NCBI GenBank assembly: GCA_016649615.1
Contig: JAENXK010000006.1
Coordinates: 1 to 39,958, forward strand
Source: Thermoleophilia bacterium
GTDB taxonomy: Bacteria > Actinomycetota > Thermoleophilia > Solirubrobacterales > 70-9
Direction: 5' to 3'
DNA: 39,958 nucleotides
Shown: piece after piece, positions 25,419-33,744 of the stretch
Position numbering within the stretch: the stretch's first letter is position 1
How the letters are laid out: each line of letters opens with the position of its first letter
The notes under the pieces: model-generated
Database searches by the model: none
The model's input: the letters and a program-made list of their open reading frames with translations, nothing else
Told to the model about the DNA's origin: nothing
Position numbers and translations under genes: made by a program

Positions 25419-25871
25419 TCAGGTAAAGAGCGATTCGAGGCCGGCCAGGGCCCGGTCCAGCATCTCCCGCTGGCTCTTTCTCATCATGAAGCCGGCCAGG
25501 CGGGCACTGCCCTTTAGTCCGTGAAAGGACTCCAGTCTGACCTCCGTGCGGTCACCCTTGGCGGCCAGCCGAACCTCGGTCGTCTGTCGGCTCATGTGCT
25601 TTTCGAACGGGGTGCCCTCCAGTTCGTGTTCCCAGGTGTAGCGCTCGGGACTGGTCGCAGCTACGCAGCGGTAGTCCATCCTGAGTTTGCGGCCGGAATC
25701 CGCTTCAAGAACATTGGTCCACCTGGTCCGCTCGGCCCCCGGCCTGCCGGCCATGTCCTCAACCCTGATCACCCGCGGCCACCAGTCGGACAGCCTGCGC
25801 GGGTCGCTGACCACCCTGTAGGCCTCGTCAGGTGTGGCATCGATGACCGCCTTTCGGGTAACCCTTGGCAA
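25419..25871 (-). CDS. SRPBCC (START-like) family protein
   Basis: A 150-residue protein with the Bet v1/START-like helix-grip pattern: ATPDEAYRVVSDPRRLSDWW near the N-terminus, curved-sheet strands in the middle and a long amphipathic C-terminal helix (GFMMRKSQREMLDRALAGLE). Such proteins bind hydrophobic ligands or act as polyketide cyclase/dehydrase-like enzymes; no specific role can be assigned. The start is TTG at 25871, the only candidate after the upstream MerR stop. It sits 11 bp after the MerR gene and 1 bp before the flavoprotein, so all three probably share a transcript. Confidence 0.82.
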   Translation of the reverse strand: MPRVTRKAVIDATPDEAYRVVSDPRRLSDWWPRVIRVEDMAGRPGAERTRWTNVLEADSGRKLRMDYRCVAATSPERYTWEHELEGTPFEKHMSRQTTEVRLAAKGDRTEVRLESFHGLKGSARLAGFMMRKSQREMLDRALAGLESLFT

Positions 25872-25882
25872 GACGGCTGACT

Positions 25883-26629
25883 TCAGCCCTTGGCCAGACG
25901 GCGCAGGTCACGTACCAGCAGTGCGTGCTTCAGTTCGCTCAGGACCGATGCCATCCGCTCCAGGCTCTCGACCGCTTCCTTGCGCCGCTGGGGGTTTCGC
26001 GAGGCGAGTTTCGGGGAGAGCAGGGCCTCGATCAGCTGGACCTCCCGATCAGCTGAGGACTTGAAGATCTTGAGGTTTCTGGCCCCGACTCCGGTCCGGG
26101 CGAGTTCGTTGGCGGCCCTGACCACCTCCATGTCGGTCCCGTCGTAAACCGGCCGGCCGGCATCGGTGGCCGGGGCGATCAGCCCGTATTCGGCCAGTTC
26201 GCGAATGAATTCGGGCCGGGCGCCGGTTTCCTCAACCACCTCCTCGATCGAGAACCGGGTACCGCTGGGGCCGATCAGGTTGGCTCTGCGGGCTGTGTTG
26301 GAGCTGGAGGCACCGTTGGCAAGGCCGCTGACCGAAGGACCTGACGAGAGTTCCTGCCGAATCACCCTGAGCGGCAGGAACTCGTCCCGCTGCAGCCTGA
26401 GGATCGTTCGCAGCCGGTCTACGTCCGCCTGGCTGTAGAGCCGGTATCCGCCCTGGGTACGTCTCGGGGTGACCAGCTTCTGATCCTCGAGGTAACGGAT
26501 CTTGGAAATCGAGACGTCGTCGAACTCCTTGCTGAGAAGCTTCGCCACCGCGCCTATGGTCAGGGCCTTGCGTGGCTTCCTGGGCGGAACGGGGACGGTT
26601 TCGGTCGCCTGTTCAGAGACCGCCATCAC
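25883..26629 (-). CDS. MerR-family transcriptional regulator, FtsR-like
   Basis: A 248-residue DNA-binding protein with an N-terminal MerR winged helix (LTIGAVAKLLSKEF, then SISKIRYLEDQKLVTPRR and GGYRLYSQADVDRL) and a long C-terminal region with a second helical segment (FSIEEVVEETGARPEFIREL). There is no cysteine cluster for metal sensing. The order pgsA - FHA protein - MerR resembles mycobacteria (GarA followed by Rv1828) and corynebacteria, where the MerR protein FtsR controls cell-division genes. Orthology is inferred from order and architecture. The ATG overlaps the FHA gene stop (ATGA). Confidence 0.85.
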   Translation of the reverse strand: MMAVSEQATETVPVPPRKPRKALTIGAVAKLLSKEFDDVSISKIRYLEDQKLVTPRRTQGGYRLYSQADVDRLRTILRLQRDEFLPLRVIRQELSSGPSVSGLANGASSSNTARRANLIGPSGTRFSIEEVVEETGARPEFIRELAEYGLIAPATDAGRPVYDGTDMEVVRAANELARTGVGARNLKIFKSSADREVQLIEALLSPKLASRNPQRRKEAVESLERMASVLSELKHALLVRDLRRLAKG

Positions 26630-27108
26630 TTCTCCAGGTAAGTGAGTTTGTACTTGCCGACCTGGATCTCGTCGCCGTCTTCGAGATGCTGGGATTCGAT
26701 CCGTTTGCGGTTGACGTAAGTTCCGTTGAGCGAGCCGAGATCGTCGATGAAAGTGCCTTCGTTTCGCACCACGAGAAGGGCGTGGTTCCGGGATACGGTC
26801 ACGTCGTCGAGAAAGACTCCGGCGTCGGGACTGCGCCCGATCGCCACCCGGTCCTCGGTCATCGGGAAGCTCTCCCCCGCCCTTCCGCCGCCGCTGCGGA
26901 TCACCAGCGCGGCGCCGGCCCGCTCGACCTCGGCTTCGATGTCAATCGCCTCGATCTCGCCGGTCTCACCCACCTGGTAGGTGGAAGTGGTCGGCTCTTC
27001 CCCGCCTTCACGGCCTCCCTCCGGGCCACCGATGTAGGTGCCGCATTTCTGGCAGTAATTGGCGAACTGCTCGTTGACGAAGCCGCATTCGGGACAGTGG
27101 GGCGCCAT
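26626..27108 (-). CDS. FHA-domain protein with N-terminal zinc ribbon (GarA/OdhI-like)
   Basis: A 160-residue protein. Residues 5-22 form a zinc ribbon (CPEC ... CQKC). An acidic Gly-rich linker carries a Thr-Thr-Ser motif (EEPTTSTYQ, Thr40-Thr41). The C-terminal FHA domain (about 85-158) has VAIGRSPD, VSRNHALL and GSLNGTYVN, the phosphothreonine-binding residues. In GarA/OdhI, kinase phosphorylation of an N-terminal ETTS motif lets the FHA domain fold onto it and switches inhibition of 2-oxoglutarate dehydrogenase and control of glutamate enzymes. A similar switch here is inferred. ATG at 27108 is chosen, because the ATG at 27117 overlaps the -10 box. It overlaps the MerR gene by 4 bp. Confidence 0.87.
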   Translation of the reverse strand: MAPHCPECGFVNEQFANYCQKCGTYIGGPEGGREGGEEPTTSTYQVGETGEIEAIDIEAEVERAGAALVIRSGGGRAGESFPMTEDRVAIGRSPDAGVFLDDVTVSRNHALLVVRNEGTFIDDLGSLNGTYVNRKRIESQHLEDGDEIQVGKYKLTYLEK

Positions 27109-27115
27109 GGACACC

Positions 27116-27142
27116 ATTATAGGGCCCGTGTCTAACCGTCAA
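27116..27142 (-). promoter_or_regulatory. Promoter of the FHA-MerR operon, probably leaderless
   Basis: On the minus strand a perfect TATAAT (27121-27116) is preceded by TTGACG (27142-27137) with a 15-bp spacer, or by GTTGAC with 16 bp. The A of the ATG at 27108 lies 7 bp after the -10, exactly where transcription would begin, and no Shine-Dalgarno is present. The mRNA is therefore probably leaderless. The spacer is shorter than the 17-bp optimum. Confidence 0.7.
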
Positions 27143-27150
27143 CTACTGCT

Positions 27151-27795
27151 TTACGGTTGGGCCGACTCTGTCAGATCCCGGACCTGATCCCGCCCGACCC
27201 GCGCGTAGAGCACGGTCGCGATCGTGGCCATGATCAGGCCGATGACCAGCAGCGTGTCGGGAAACCAGCCGGGCACGATCATCGCGAACAGAAGGGCCGC
27301 CATGACCGGGAAGACCGCCGCCCGTCCGAACCAGTTGACCTCGATGTCGACCCCGTGTGAAAGTCCCCAGCGGGCCAGGCCGAGGGTAACCAACTCCCTG
27401 AGCGCCAGCAGTAGCAGCAGGACGTGCGGAAGCAGGTTGAAATGCCAGCAGACCACCACGCCGGAGAGAATCGTCAGCCGGTCGACCACCGGGTCCAGCA
27501 GGGCGCCGAAGCGGCTGTACTGCCCGGTCACCCTGGCCAGAAAGCCGTCCACGTAGTCTCCAGCGGAAATCAGGAAGAAGATCGCCGCCGCGGTCAAGGA
27601 CTTGCCGTCGCCGCTGTTGAAGGCGAAAACCAGAAAGACCGGGATCGCCAGCAGCCTGATCAGGCCGACCAGGTTCGGCAGAGTGAACGGGCGCAGCGGC
27701 TGGCCGCTCCTGGTCTCACCGGGCTCGGCACCGGTCCGGTCCAGCCCGAAAAGCCGGCGAACCCGCCCACGGCCGAATGGTGCGGTCTCGCCCAC
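27151..27795 (-). CDS. pgsA: CDP-alcohol phosphatidyltransferase (phosphatidylglycerophosphate synthase-like)
   Basis: A 214-residue membrane enzyme. The CDP-alcohol phosphotransferase signature is complete: D80, D83-G84, A87-R88, G97, D101 and D105 in DYVDGFLAR / GALLDPVVD. Hydrophobic helices flank it (LLAIPVFLVFAFN, HVLLLLLALRELV). It transfers the phosphatidyl group of CDP-diacylglycerol to glycerol-3-phosphate or a related alcohol such as inositol phosphate. The acceptor cannot be told from the motif alone, so pgsA is the likely but not certain name. The GTG start lies 2 bp after the proS stop. Confidence 0.88.
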   Translation of the reverse strand: MGETAPFGRGRVRRLFGLDRTGAEPGETRSGQPLRPFTLPNLVGLIRLLAIPVFLVFAFNSGDGKSLTAAAIFFLISAGDYVDGFLARVTGQYSRFGALLDPVVDRLTILSGVVVCWHFNLLPHVLLLLLALRELVTLGLARWGLSHGVDIEVNWFGRAAVFPVMAALLFAMIVPGWFPDTLLVIGLIMATIATVLYARVGRDQVRDLTESAQP

Positions 27796-27797
27796 GT

Positions 27798-29483
27798 TCA
27801 GGCGCGGTCGCGGGCCAGGGCGATGATCGCGTCCGACCCGTCCCCGAGCGGGACCTGGTGATCGGTACCGGATCCGCGTTCGGAAACCTCGAAGACACCT
27901 TCGGCCAGTCCGCGGCGCCCTACCACCACCCGGAGAGGGCAGCCGAGCAGTTCCGCGTCGGTCAGCTTCTGCCCGGGTCCGGCGGCGCGGTCGTCGTAGA
28001 CGACTTCGACTCCGGCTTCGGTCAACTCGTCATAGAGCCGGTCGGCGACCTCGATCGCCTCCTCGCCGGCCTTTGCAAGAGAGACCAGGTGAACCTCCCA
28101 CGGGGCGATCGGGCCGGGCCAGACGAGGCCGCGCTCATCGCTGAACTGCTCGGCCGCGGCCGCGACTATCCGTGCCGGACCGATCCCGTAGCTGCCCATG
28201 ACGATCGGGTTCTCGCGGCCGTCCTTGTCGAGATAGCCGGCGCCGAGCGGTTCGCTGTAGCGGGTTCCCAGCTTGAAGATGTTGGCGACTTCGATCGCGG
28301 CCTCCAGCGTGATTTCGTTTCCGTCGCCGGTCAGATCGCCACTGACCACGGTCCGCACGTCCATTTCCTCAAAGTCGAAGTCGCGCCCGGGCTCCACTCC
28401 GGTCAAATGGGCGTCCGGCCGGTTGGCACCGGCGACCAGACCGCCCCCGGAAACCGCCACGTCCTTGATGATTCGCAGCCCGGTCCCGACCGGTCCGATG
28501 AATCCGGGAGGTCCCAGCCGGTCGGCTATCTCGTCTTCGCGTGCCGGCCGCGATGTCTCGCCCAGGGCGTTGGCCAGTTTGACGTGGTTGAGCTGATGGT
28601 CTCCACGGACCAGGATCAGGATGAATTCGTCCGAGTCGGTCACCACCGGAACCGCCTTGATCAGCGCCGCCGGGTCGACTCCGAGAAAGCCGGAGACCTG
28701 CCCGACGGTTTTCAGCCCCGGGGTGTCCACCTCTTCGGGCTGCGCGAGCCCGGCCGGCCTTTCGAATCCCTGTGCCTGCGCGGAGGCGACTTCGAGGTTG
28801 GCCGCGTAGCCGGGGCCGAGCGCGATCGTATCCTCGCCGGCCGCGCAGGGCGCCATGTACTCGTGGGCGCCGGTCCCCCCCATCATGCCGACGTCACTCT
28901 CGACCCGGTACCAGCGCAGGCCGGTCCGGTCAAAGATCCGGTCGTAGGCCTCGATGCAGAGGCCGTAGGAGTGATCGAGGCCTTCGAAGTCGCGATCGAA
29001 GCTGTAGGCGTCGTTCATCACGAATTCGCGGGTGCGCAGAATCCCGGCGCGCGGCCGTGGCTCGTCCCGCTCCTTGACCTGAAACTGGTAGACGATCCGG
29101 GGCAGGTCACGGTAGGAGCGAACTTCACGGGCCATGTGCCCGGTGATGCACTCTTCATGGGTCATCGCCAGGACCAGCGGCGATCCCTTCCGGTCTTCGA
29201 GCTTGAACAGTTCCTCGATTCCGTAGCGGCCCGTCGCCTGCCAGGGTTCGGCGGGCTGGAGTACCGGCATCGAGAGTTCCTGGGCACCGATCCGGTCGAG
29301 CTCCTCGCGGATAATCGACTCGACCTTGCGGTGCGATCGCCAGCCGGCGGGCAGCCAGGTCCAGAGGCCGGTACCCATCTGGCGGATCATTCCGGCCCTG
29401 ACCAGCAGCTTGTGACTGACCGCTTCGGCGTCGGCGGGCGGGTCCTTGAGGGTCGGTAGAAGGGTGCGCGAGAGCCGGGCCAT
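27798..29483 (-). CDS. proS: Prolyl-tRNA synthetase, bacterial type with editing domain
   Basis: A 561-residue class II synthetase that charges tRNA-Pro. Motif 2 (FQVKERDEPRPRAGILRTREF) and motif 3 (GSYGIGPARIVAAAAEQ) surround an inserted YbaK-like editing domain (about 235-385) that hydrolyses Ala-tRNA-Pro. This marks the bacterial ProS form. The C-terminal anticodon-binding domain is present (WEVHLVSLAKAGEEAIEVAD, then VEVVYDDR). It starts with ATG and lies downstream of ispG with a 29-bp gap, within the same minus-strand series. Confidence 0.96.
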   Translation of the reverse strand: MARLSRTLLPTLKDPPADAEAVSHKLLVRAGMIRQMGTGLWTWLPAGWRSHRKVESIIREELDRIGAQELSMPVLQPAEPWQATGRYGIEELFKLEDRKGSPLVLAMTHEECITGHMAREVRSYRDLPRIVYQFQVKERDEPRPRAGILRTREFVMNDAYSFDRDFEGLDHSYGLCIEAYDRIFDRTGLRWYRVESDVGMMGGTGAHEYMAPCAAGEDTIALGPGYAANLEVASAQAQGFERPAGLAQPEEVDTPGLKTVGQVSGFLGVDPAALIKAVPVVTDSDEFILILVRGDHQLNHVKLANALGETSRPAREDEIADRLGPPGFIGPVGTGLRIIKDVAVSGGGLVAGANRPDAHLTGVEPGRDFDFEEMDVRTVVSGDLTGDGNEITLEAAIEVANIFKLGTRYSEPLGAGYLDKDGRENPIVMGSYGIGPARIVAAAAEQFSDERGLVWPGPIAPWEVHLVSLAKAGEEAIEVADRLYDELTEAGVEVVYDDRAAGPGQKLTDAELLGCPLRVVVGRRGLAEGVFEVSERGSGTDHQVPLGDGSDAIIALARDRA

Positions 29484-29512
29484 CGGAGCCGTAACCTACC
29501 TGTCCCGGGCGC

Positions 29513-30769
29513 TCAGGCGCGGGTGAAGCGGCGGCCGGCGGTGGGAGAAACGTCCTCGTCGACCAGCAACCTGTCGTTCTCCGCCTTCAGAGATGCCTCG
29601 TGCTCCAGGGCCGCGATCTTCTCCGGAGTGAGGTCGTCGGCGTTTTCTTCTTCGATCCTGGCAACCCAGGCGGCCCCTTCGGCCGACTCGCTTTCGTCGA
29701 ATTCGACTTTGCCGCCACGCCGGAGGGAAAGATCGATCTGCTCGAAAAGTTCGTCCACCAGGCGCTCGGTCGCGACCTTTCTGATCGCCTTGCCGCCGGC
29801 GAAGACCACACCTTCGTTTTTGGCTCCGGCGATCCCGAAATCGGCATGCTTGGCTTCGCCGATGCCGTTGACGGCGCATCCCAGCACTGCCACTTCAATC
29901 GGCTCTTCGTAAGACTCAAGCCGCTTCTCCACTTCAGCCGTGACCGCGTCCATGTCGAACTGCAGCCGCCCGCAGGTCGGGCAGGCGATCAGGACCGGGC
30001 CCCGTTCGCGAAGCTGCAGCGCCTTGAGGATTTCCCAGGCCACCTTGACTTCCTCCTCGGCGTGGAAGGTCGAGAGGCTGATCCGGATCGTGTCGCCGAT
30101 CCCGTCGGCCAGCAGCGTCCCCAGGCCGACCGCGGATTTCAGGGAGCCGGACCACTTGGTGCCGGCCTCGGTGATACCGAGGTGGAGCGGATAGGGGGTC
30201 TTTTCGGAAAGCAGCCGGTTGGCGGCGATCGTATTCGGGACGTTGGTCGACTTGATCGAGACCTTGAAGTTGGTGAACTCGAGGCTTTCCATGAGGGTGA
30301 CGAACTCGACCGCCGCCGCTACGAGAGCCTCGACCGAATTTTCCCGCTCGAGTGCGTGCAGGTGCTTGGGCAGCGACCCGGAGTTGACTCCGATCCGCAT
30401 CGGGGTGCCCCGCCTGTTGGCGAGCTCGGCCACCTCGGCCACCTTCTCACGGCCACCGATGTTGCCGGGGTTGAGCCGGATGCAGTCGGCCCCGGCTTCA
30501 ATCGCCTTCAGGGCGAGCGTGTGGTTGAAGTGAATGTCGGCGATCACCGGTATCGGCGAGCGCTTGACGATCTCCTTCAGCGCCTCGATGTCCTTGTCCC
30601 GGGGGACCGCGACCCGGACGATGTCAGCTCCGGCTTCGGCGACCGTCTCGATCTGCTCCATAGTCGCTTCGAGGTTCGCGGTCTCTGTCTTGGTCATGGT
30701 CTGGACCGCGACCGGTGCTCCGCCGCCCACGGGGACCCGGCCGATGAATATCTGTCTCTTTGAGGACAC
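29513..30769 (-). CDS. ispG: 4-hydroxy-3-methylbut-2-en-1-yl diphosphate synthase (MEP pathway)
   Basis: A 418-residue 4Fe-4S enzyme that reduces MEcPP to HMBPP, the penultimate MEP-pathway step. The TIM-barrel start is FIGRVPVGGGAPVAVQTM; RLNPGNIGG is conserved in the barrel. The cluster ligands are CPTCGRLQFD and the Cys in VLGCAVNGIGEAKHAD. A GTG start with GAAGG a few bases upstream is used. The protein has an extra acidic C-terminal tail of roughly 50-60 residues (after LVDELFEQIDLSLR) beyond the usual actinobacterial length. Confidence 0.96.
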   Translation of the reverse strand: MSSKRQIFIGRVPVGGGAPVAVQTMTKTETANLEATMEQIETVAEAGADIVRVAVPRDKDIEALKEIVKRSPIPVIADIHFNHTLALKAIEAGADCIRLNPGNIGGREKVAEVAELANRRGTPMRIGVNSGSLPKHLHALERENSVEALVAAAVEFVTLMESLEFTNFKVSIKSTNVPNTIAANRLLSEKTPYPLHLGITEAGTKWSGSLKSAVGLGTLLADGIGDTIRISLSTFHAEEEVKVAWEILKALQLRERGPVLIACPTCGRLQFDMDAVTAEVEKRLESYEEPIEVAVLGCAVNGIGEAKHADFGIAGAKNEGVVFAGGKAIRKVATERLVDELFEQIDLSLRRGGKVEFDESESAEGAAWVARIEEENADDLTPEKIAALEHEASLKAENDRLLVDEDVSPTAGRRFTRA

Positions 30770-30801
30770 GTCGACCTTCAGGGTACCGGAGCGGCCGCGG
30801 G

Positions 30802-31869
30802 CTACCGGCCGGCCCAGGCCTCCAGGACCCAGCCGAGATCCTCGGAAGAGACGTCAGGGTCGAGGATCAGGGATTCCGCCTGTGGTTCCGGAGGATGCCC
30901 GCGAAGCCGCCTGCTGGCGGTGCTGATACCTCTCGAAACCGGGCCGGCCTCGCGTCGCGGAACGATCCCGCGGTCGAGTCGCTCTTCCTTTTCATGGATC
31001 AGGTTGAACCCGAGCAGGTTGCCTCCCCAGGCCCACTCCAGTCCGCGGTCTACCGCTTCCTGGAGGTCTCCGCCGGCTCCCGCCTCCGCTGCGACCCTGA
31101 ACGCGATGGGGGCCAGGGCGACCTGGGCCACGGTCAGGACCGGGTAGATTGCCGCCGCCTCCCCGTGCTGGGGATCGACCAGGCCCGGCCAGGCGCCGTC
31201 CTCGCGCTGGAGGCCGACCAGGGCCCCGGCGAGTTGGTCGGTGCCTTCGCCGGCCTCCTCGCGACGGCCGGCCCTGACCGCCTGCGCCAGCGCGGTGAGC
31301 GCATGAAACTGGCTGGCGACGGGCGTCGGGCGATTTCGGTGTCCGGTTCCCGATTCGCGGAGGAATGCGCCGCCGGGGCCGATCCGGGACAGAAGCTCGC
31401 CGAGCGACTCGTTCAGCAGCGGCGCCGAGTACTCGCCGGCCCCGGTCCTCACGGTCGCCTCCGACAGGCCGGTCACCACCCAGGAGAGCTGCTCCAGCCC
31501 GAGCCGGTCGTACCGGCCGGCTATCTCGCCTCCGAGCAGCCCGGTGATCTCCCCCACCGCGTTGCCTTCGGCCCGGGACTCCGCCCAGAGTGCGAGCCCC
31601 AGTACACCGGCGGTCGAGTCCGGTCCGAGGTCGCCGAGCACACGGGTCCGGAGTGCCCCGGAGGAAAACGGATGCGGAATCCCTGATTCATCCGCCCGGA
31701 GCAGGCCGAGCAGCACAACCGCTCCGGCCTGCAGGGTCGTCGGCGCGGGTCCCGTTTCTTCAACGCTCTCGACCGTGGCCGAGGCTCGGAACAGTCCGCT
31801 CGCCAGCTGAAGTTCAGGCAGGCGGGCGAGCGCTATCCGTTCGAGCGCCCCGGCAGTCGTGGTGGTCAC
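30802..31869 (-). CDS. Squalene-cyclase/prenyltransferase-fold hypothetical protein
   Basis: A 355-residue alpha-helical protein that probably folds as an alpha/alpha toroid like terpene cyclases and prenyltransferase beta subunits. One clear QW-type motif is seen (LQREDGAWPG, Q221-W227). Repeated helical pairs occur around it (LEQLSWVVTGLSEA, ASQFHALTALAQAV, YPVLTVAQVALAPIAF). The catalytic DxDD of squalene-hopene cyclases is absent, as is any DDxxD, so cyclase activity is doubtful. No signal peptide or membrane segment is evident. The start is GTG at 31869, 9 bp after the acyl-CoA ligase stop. Together the two genes lie between rseP and ispG. Function is unknown. Confidence 0.72.
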   Translation of the reverse strand: MTTTTAGALERIALARLPELQLASGLFRASATVESVEETGPAPTTLQAGAVVLLGLLRADESGIPHPFSSGALRTRVLGDLGPDSTAGVLGLALWAESRAEGNAVGEITGLLGGEIAGRYDRLGLEQLSWVVTGLSEATVRTGAGEYSAPLLNESLGELLSRIGPGGAFLRESGTGHRNRPTPVASQFHALTALAQAVRAGRREEAGEGTDQLAGALVGLQREDGAWPGLVDPQHGEAAAIYPVLTVAQVALAPIAFRVAAEAGAGGDLQEAVDRGLEWAWGGNLLGFNLIHEKEERLDRGIVPRREAGPVSRGISTASRRLRGHPPEPQAESLILDPDVSSEDLGWVLEAWAGR

Positions 31870-31878
31870 GCGTCCGCG

Positions 31879-33690
31879 TCAGTCGGCGTAGAGAGCCTCA
31901 ATCTCTTCCTCATATTTCTCCGAGATAGGCTTGCGCTTGAGCTTCATGGTCGGGGTCAGCTCGTCGCCCCCGGGGAGCCATTCCCCGGGGATGATCTTGA
32001 ACTTCTTGATCTGCTCGATCCGGGCCATCTTCGACTTCGACTTTTCGATCCCCTCGGCGATCGCATCGATGACCAGCTCGTTCCCGGCCAGCGATTCCAG
32101 ATCGGTGTCTTCGATCCCCTTCTGACTTGCCCAGACCGGGGCGTAGTCGGGATCAAGGGAGATCAGCGCGACGTTGTACGGTCTGCCGTCTCCGATCGCC
32201 ACGCACTGGCTGACCAGCGGCGAAGCCGCCTTGACGTGGGCCTCGATGTTCGCGGGCGACATGTTCTTGCCCGCGGCATTGATGATCAGCTCCTTCTTGC
32301 GATCGACGATGGTGACGAAACCGTCTTCGTCGATCACTCCGATGTCGCCGGTGTGGAGCCAGCCGTCGATAATCACTTCTTTGGTCTTCTCCGGCTGGTT
32401 GCGGTATTCGGCCATCACATAGGGGCTCCGGCAGAGCAGCTCACCGTCCTCGGCCAGTTTGACGTCGCAACCCGGTATCGGCGGCCCGACCGAGCCGATC
32501 TTGATTTCTCCGGGTCGGTTGATCGTGACCAGGCCGCAGGTCTCCGAAAGGCCCCAGATCTCGCCGATCTCGATCCCGATCGCGTGGAAGAACTCGAGGA
32601 CCTCGGTCGGGATAGGCGCGGCCCCGACACTGATCGCAGTCGCCTGATCGAGGCCGAGTGACACCCTCAGGTTGGAAAACAGCGCTTCGTCGGCCTGGGC
32701 GACCGCGGCGGCCAGTTCTTCCGGCACCGGTTCGCCGGCCTGTTCGAGACGCACCTTCTGAATCGCGGCATCGAGTCCGGCCTGAGCCTTTTCCTGCTGT
32801 TCCTCCGGGAGCCCGGCCAGGTTGCCTTCCAGCCCGGCCTTGAGCTTCTCCCAGATCCTCGGAACCGCGAAGTACCAGGTCGGCCGTACCTTCGGCAGGT
32901 ACTCGATGATCCGCTTCGGATCGGGGCAGATGTTCACCTCCATGCCGAGGTAGACCGGGGTGTAGTAGTTGGAGGCGCGCTCGGCGATATGGGCCGTGGG
33001 CAGCCAGGAGATCACCTTTGCCCCCCGTTCGGGCAGATCGAGAATCTCCTTGAGCAGGGCCAGCAGACGAAGCAGGTTGCCGTGGGTCAACACGACGCCC
33101 TTGGGCGGCCCGGTTGTACCGGAGGTATAGATCAGAGTGAGTGGATCGTCGAAATCGATCTCGGCAGCGATCGGGGCCGGATCGAAGTCGGGCTGCACCG
33201 CCTCCAGTTCGTCGAGGGTCATCGTCCCCCCCTCGCCATCGACCACGATCACGTGTTCCACCCTGGGCAACTCTTTCTTTGCTTCGAGCAACTGCGGCAG
33301 ATAGGCGGTTTCAGTGATCACGATCCGGGCGGCAGAATCCCCGACCACGTAAGCGATCTGCTCCGGCGAGGAGGTCTGGTAGATCGAGAACGGAACCGCC
33401 CCGAGTGAAGCGATCGCCAGATCGCAGGGAATGAACTGGGACCGGTTGCCGAGCAGCATGGCGACGCTCTCGCCCCGTTCGACCCCGAGCGAATTCAGTC
33501 CGCCGGCGATTGCCCGGACCCGGCCGGAGACTTCGTCCCAGGTCAGTTCGACGCCTTCTTCCTCGGACCTGATCGCGATCTCGTCGCCATACCGGTCGAC
33601 GGTCCGCTGAAAGGCCGCGTACAGGTTCGGAGCCTCGGGCTCCGCCCCGGGACCCCCGCTCGCCTCGGTCAATGTCGCAGTCGTCTCCAT
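31879..33690 (-). CDS. Long-chain fatty-acid--CoA ligase (FadD15-like)
   Basis: A 603-residue AMP-forming acyl-CoA synthetase. The adenylate signature is LIYTSGTTGPPKGVVLTHGN. The later motifs GEIWGLSETCG, GWLHTGDIGVID, DRKKELIINAAGKNMSP and the C-terminal catalytic lysine region (PTMKLKRKPISEKY) are present. The architecture matches the long-chain FadD15/FACL group rather than short-chain acetate ligases. The start ATG has GAGGAGAG 5 bp upstream. It sits downstream of rseP and just upstream of the squalene-cyclase-fold gene, which it probably shares a transcript with. Exact chain length is unknown. Confidence 0.93.
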   Translation of the reverse strand: METTATLTEASGGPGAEPEAPNLYAAFQRTVDRYGDEIAIRSEEEGVELTWDEVSGRVRAIAGGLNSLGVERGESVAMLLGNRSQFIPCDLAIASLGAVPFSIYQTSSPEQIAYVVGDSAARIVITETAYLPQLLEAKKELPRVEHVIVVDGEGGTMTLDELEAVQPDFDPAPIAAEIDFDDPLTLIYTSGTTGPPKGVVLTHGNLLRLLALLKEILDLPERGAKVISWLPTAHIAERASNYYTPVYLGMEVNICPDPKRIIEYLPKVRPTWYFAVPRIWEKLKAGLEGNLAGLPEEQQEKAQAGLDAAIQKVRLEQAGEPVPEELAAAVAQADEALFSNLRVSLGLDQATAISVGAAPIPTEVLEFFHAIGIEIGEIWGLSETCGLVTINRPGEIKIGSVGPPIPGCDVKLAEDGELLCRSPYVMAEYRNQPEKTKEVIIDGWLHTGDIGVIDEDGFVTIVDRKKELIINAAGKNMSPANIEAHVKAASPLVSQCVAIGDGRPYNVALISLDPDYAPVWASQKGIEDTDLESLAGNELVIDAIAEGIEKSKSKMARIEQIKKFKIIPGEWLPGGDELTPTMKLKRKPISEKYEEEIEALYAD

Positions 33691-33744
33691 CTCAACTCTC
33701 CTCGGTAGATCTCCGGCAGAACACCTGAACTCCTCGCAGGAAAT

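Noticed and set aside
27777-29459. 560-codon plus-strand open frame opposite proS
   Set aside because: Fully antisense to prolyl-tRNA synthetase, low complexity, no family features; an artefact of GC-rich codon use.
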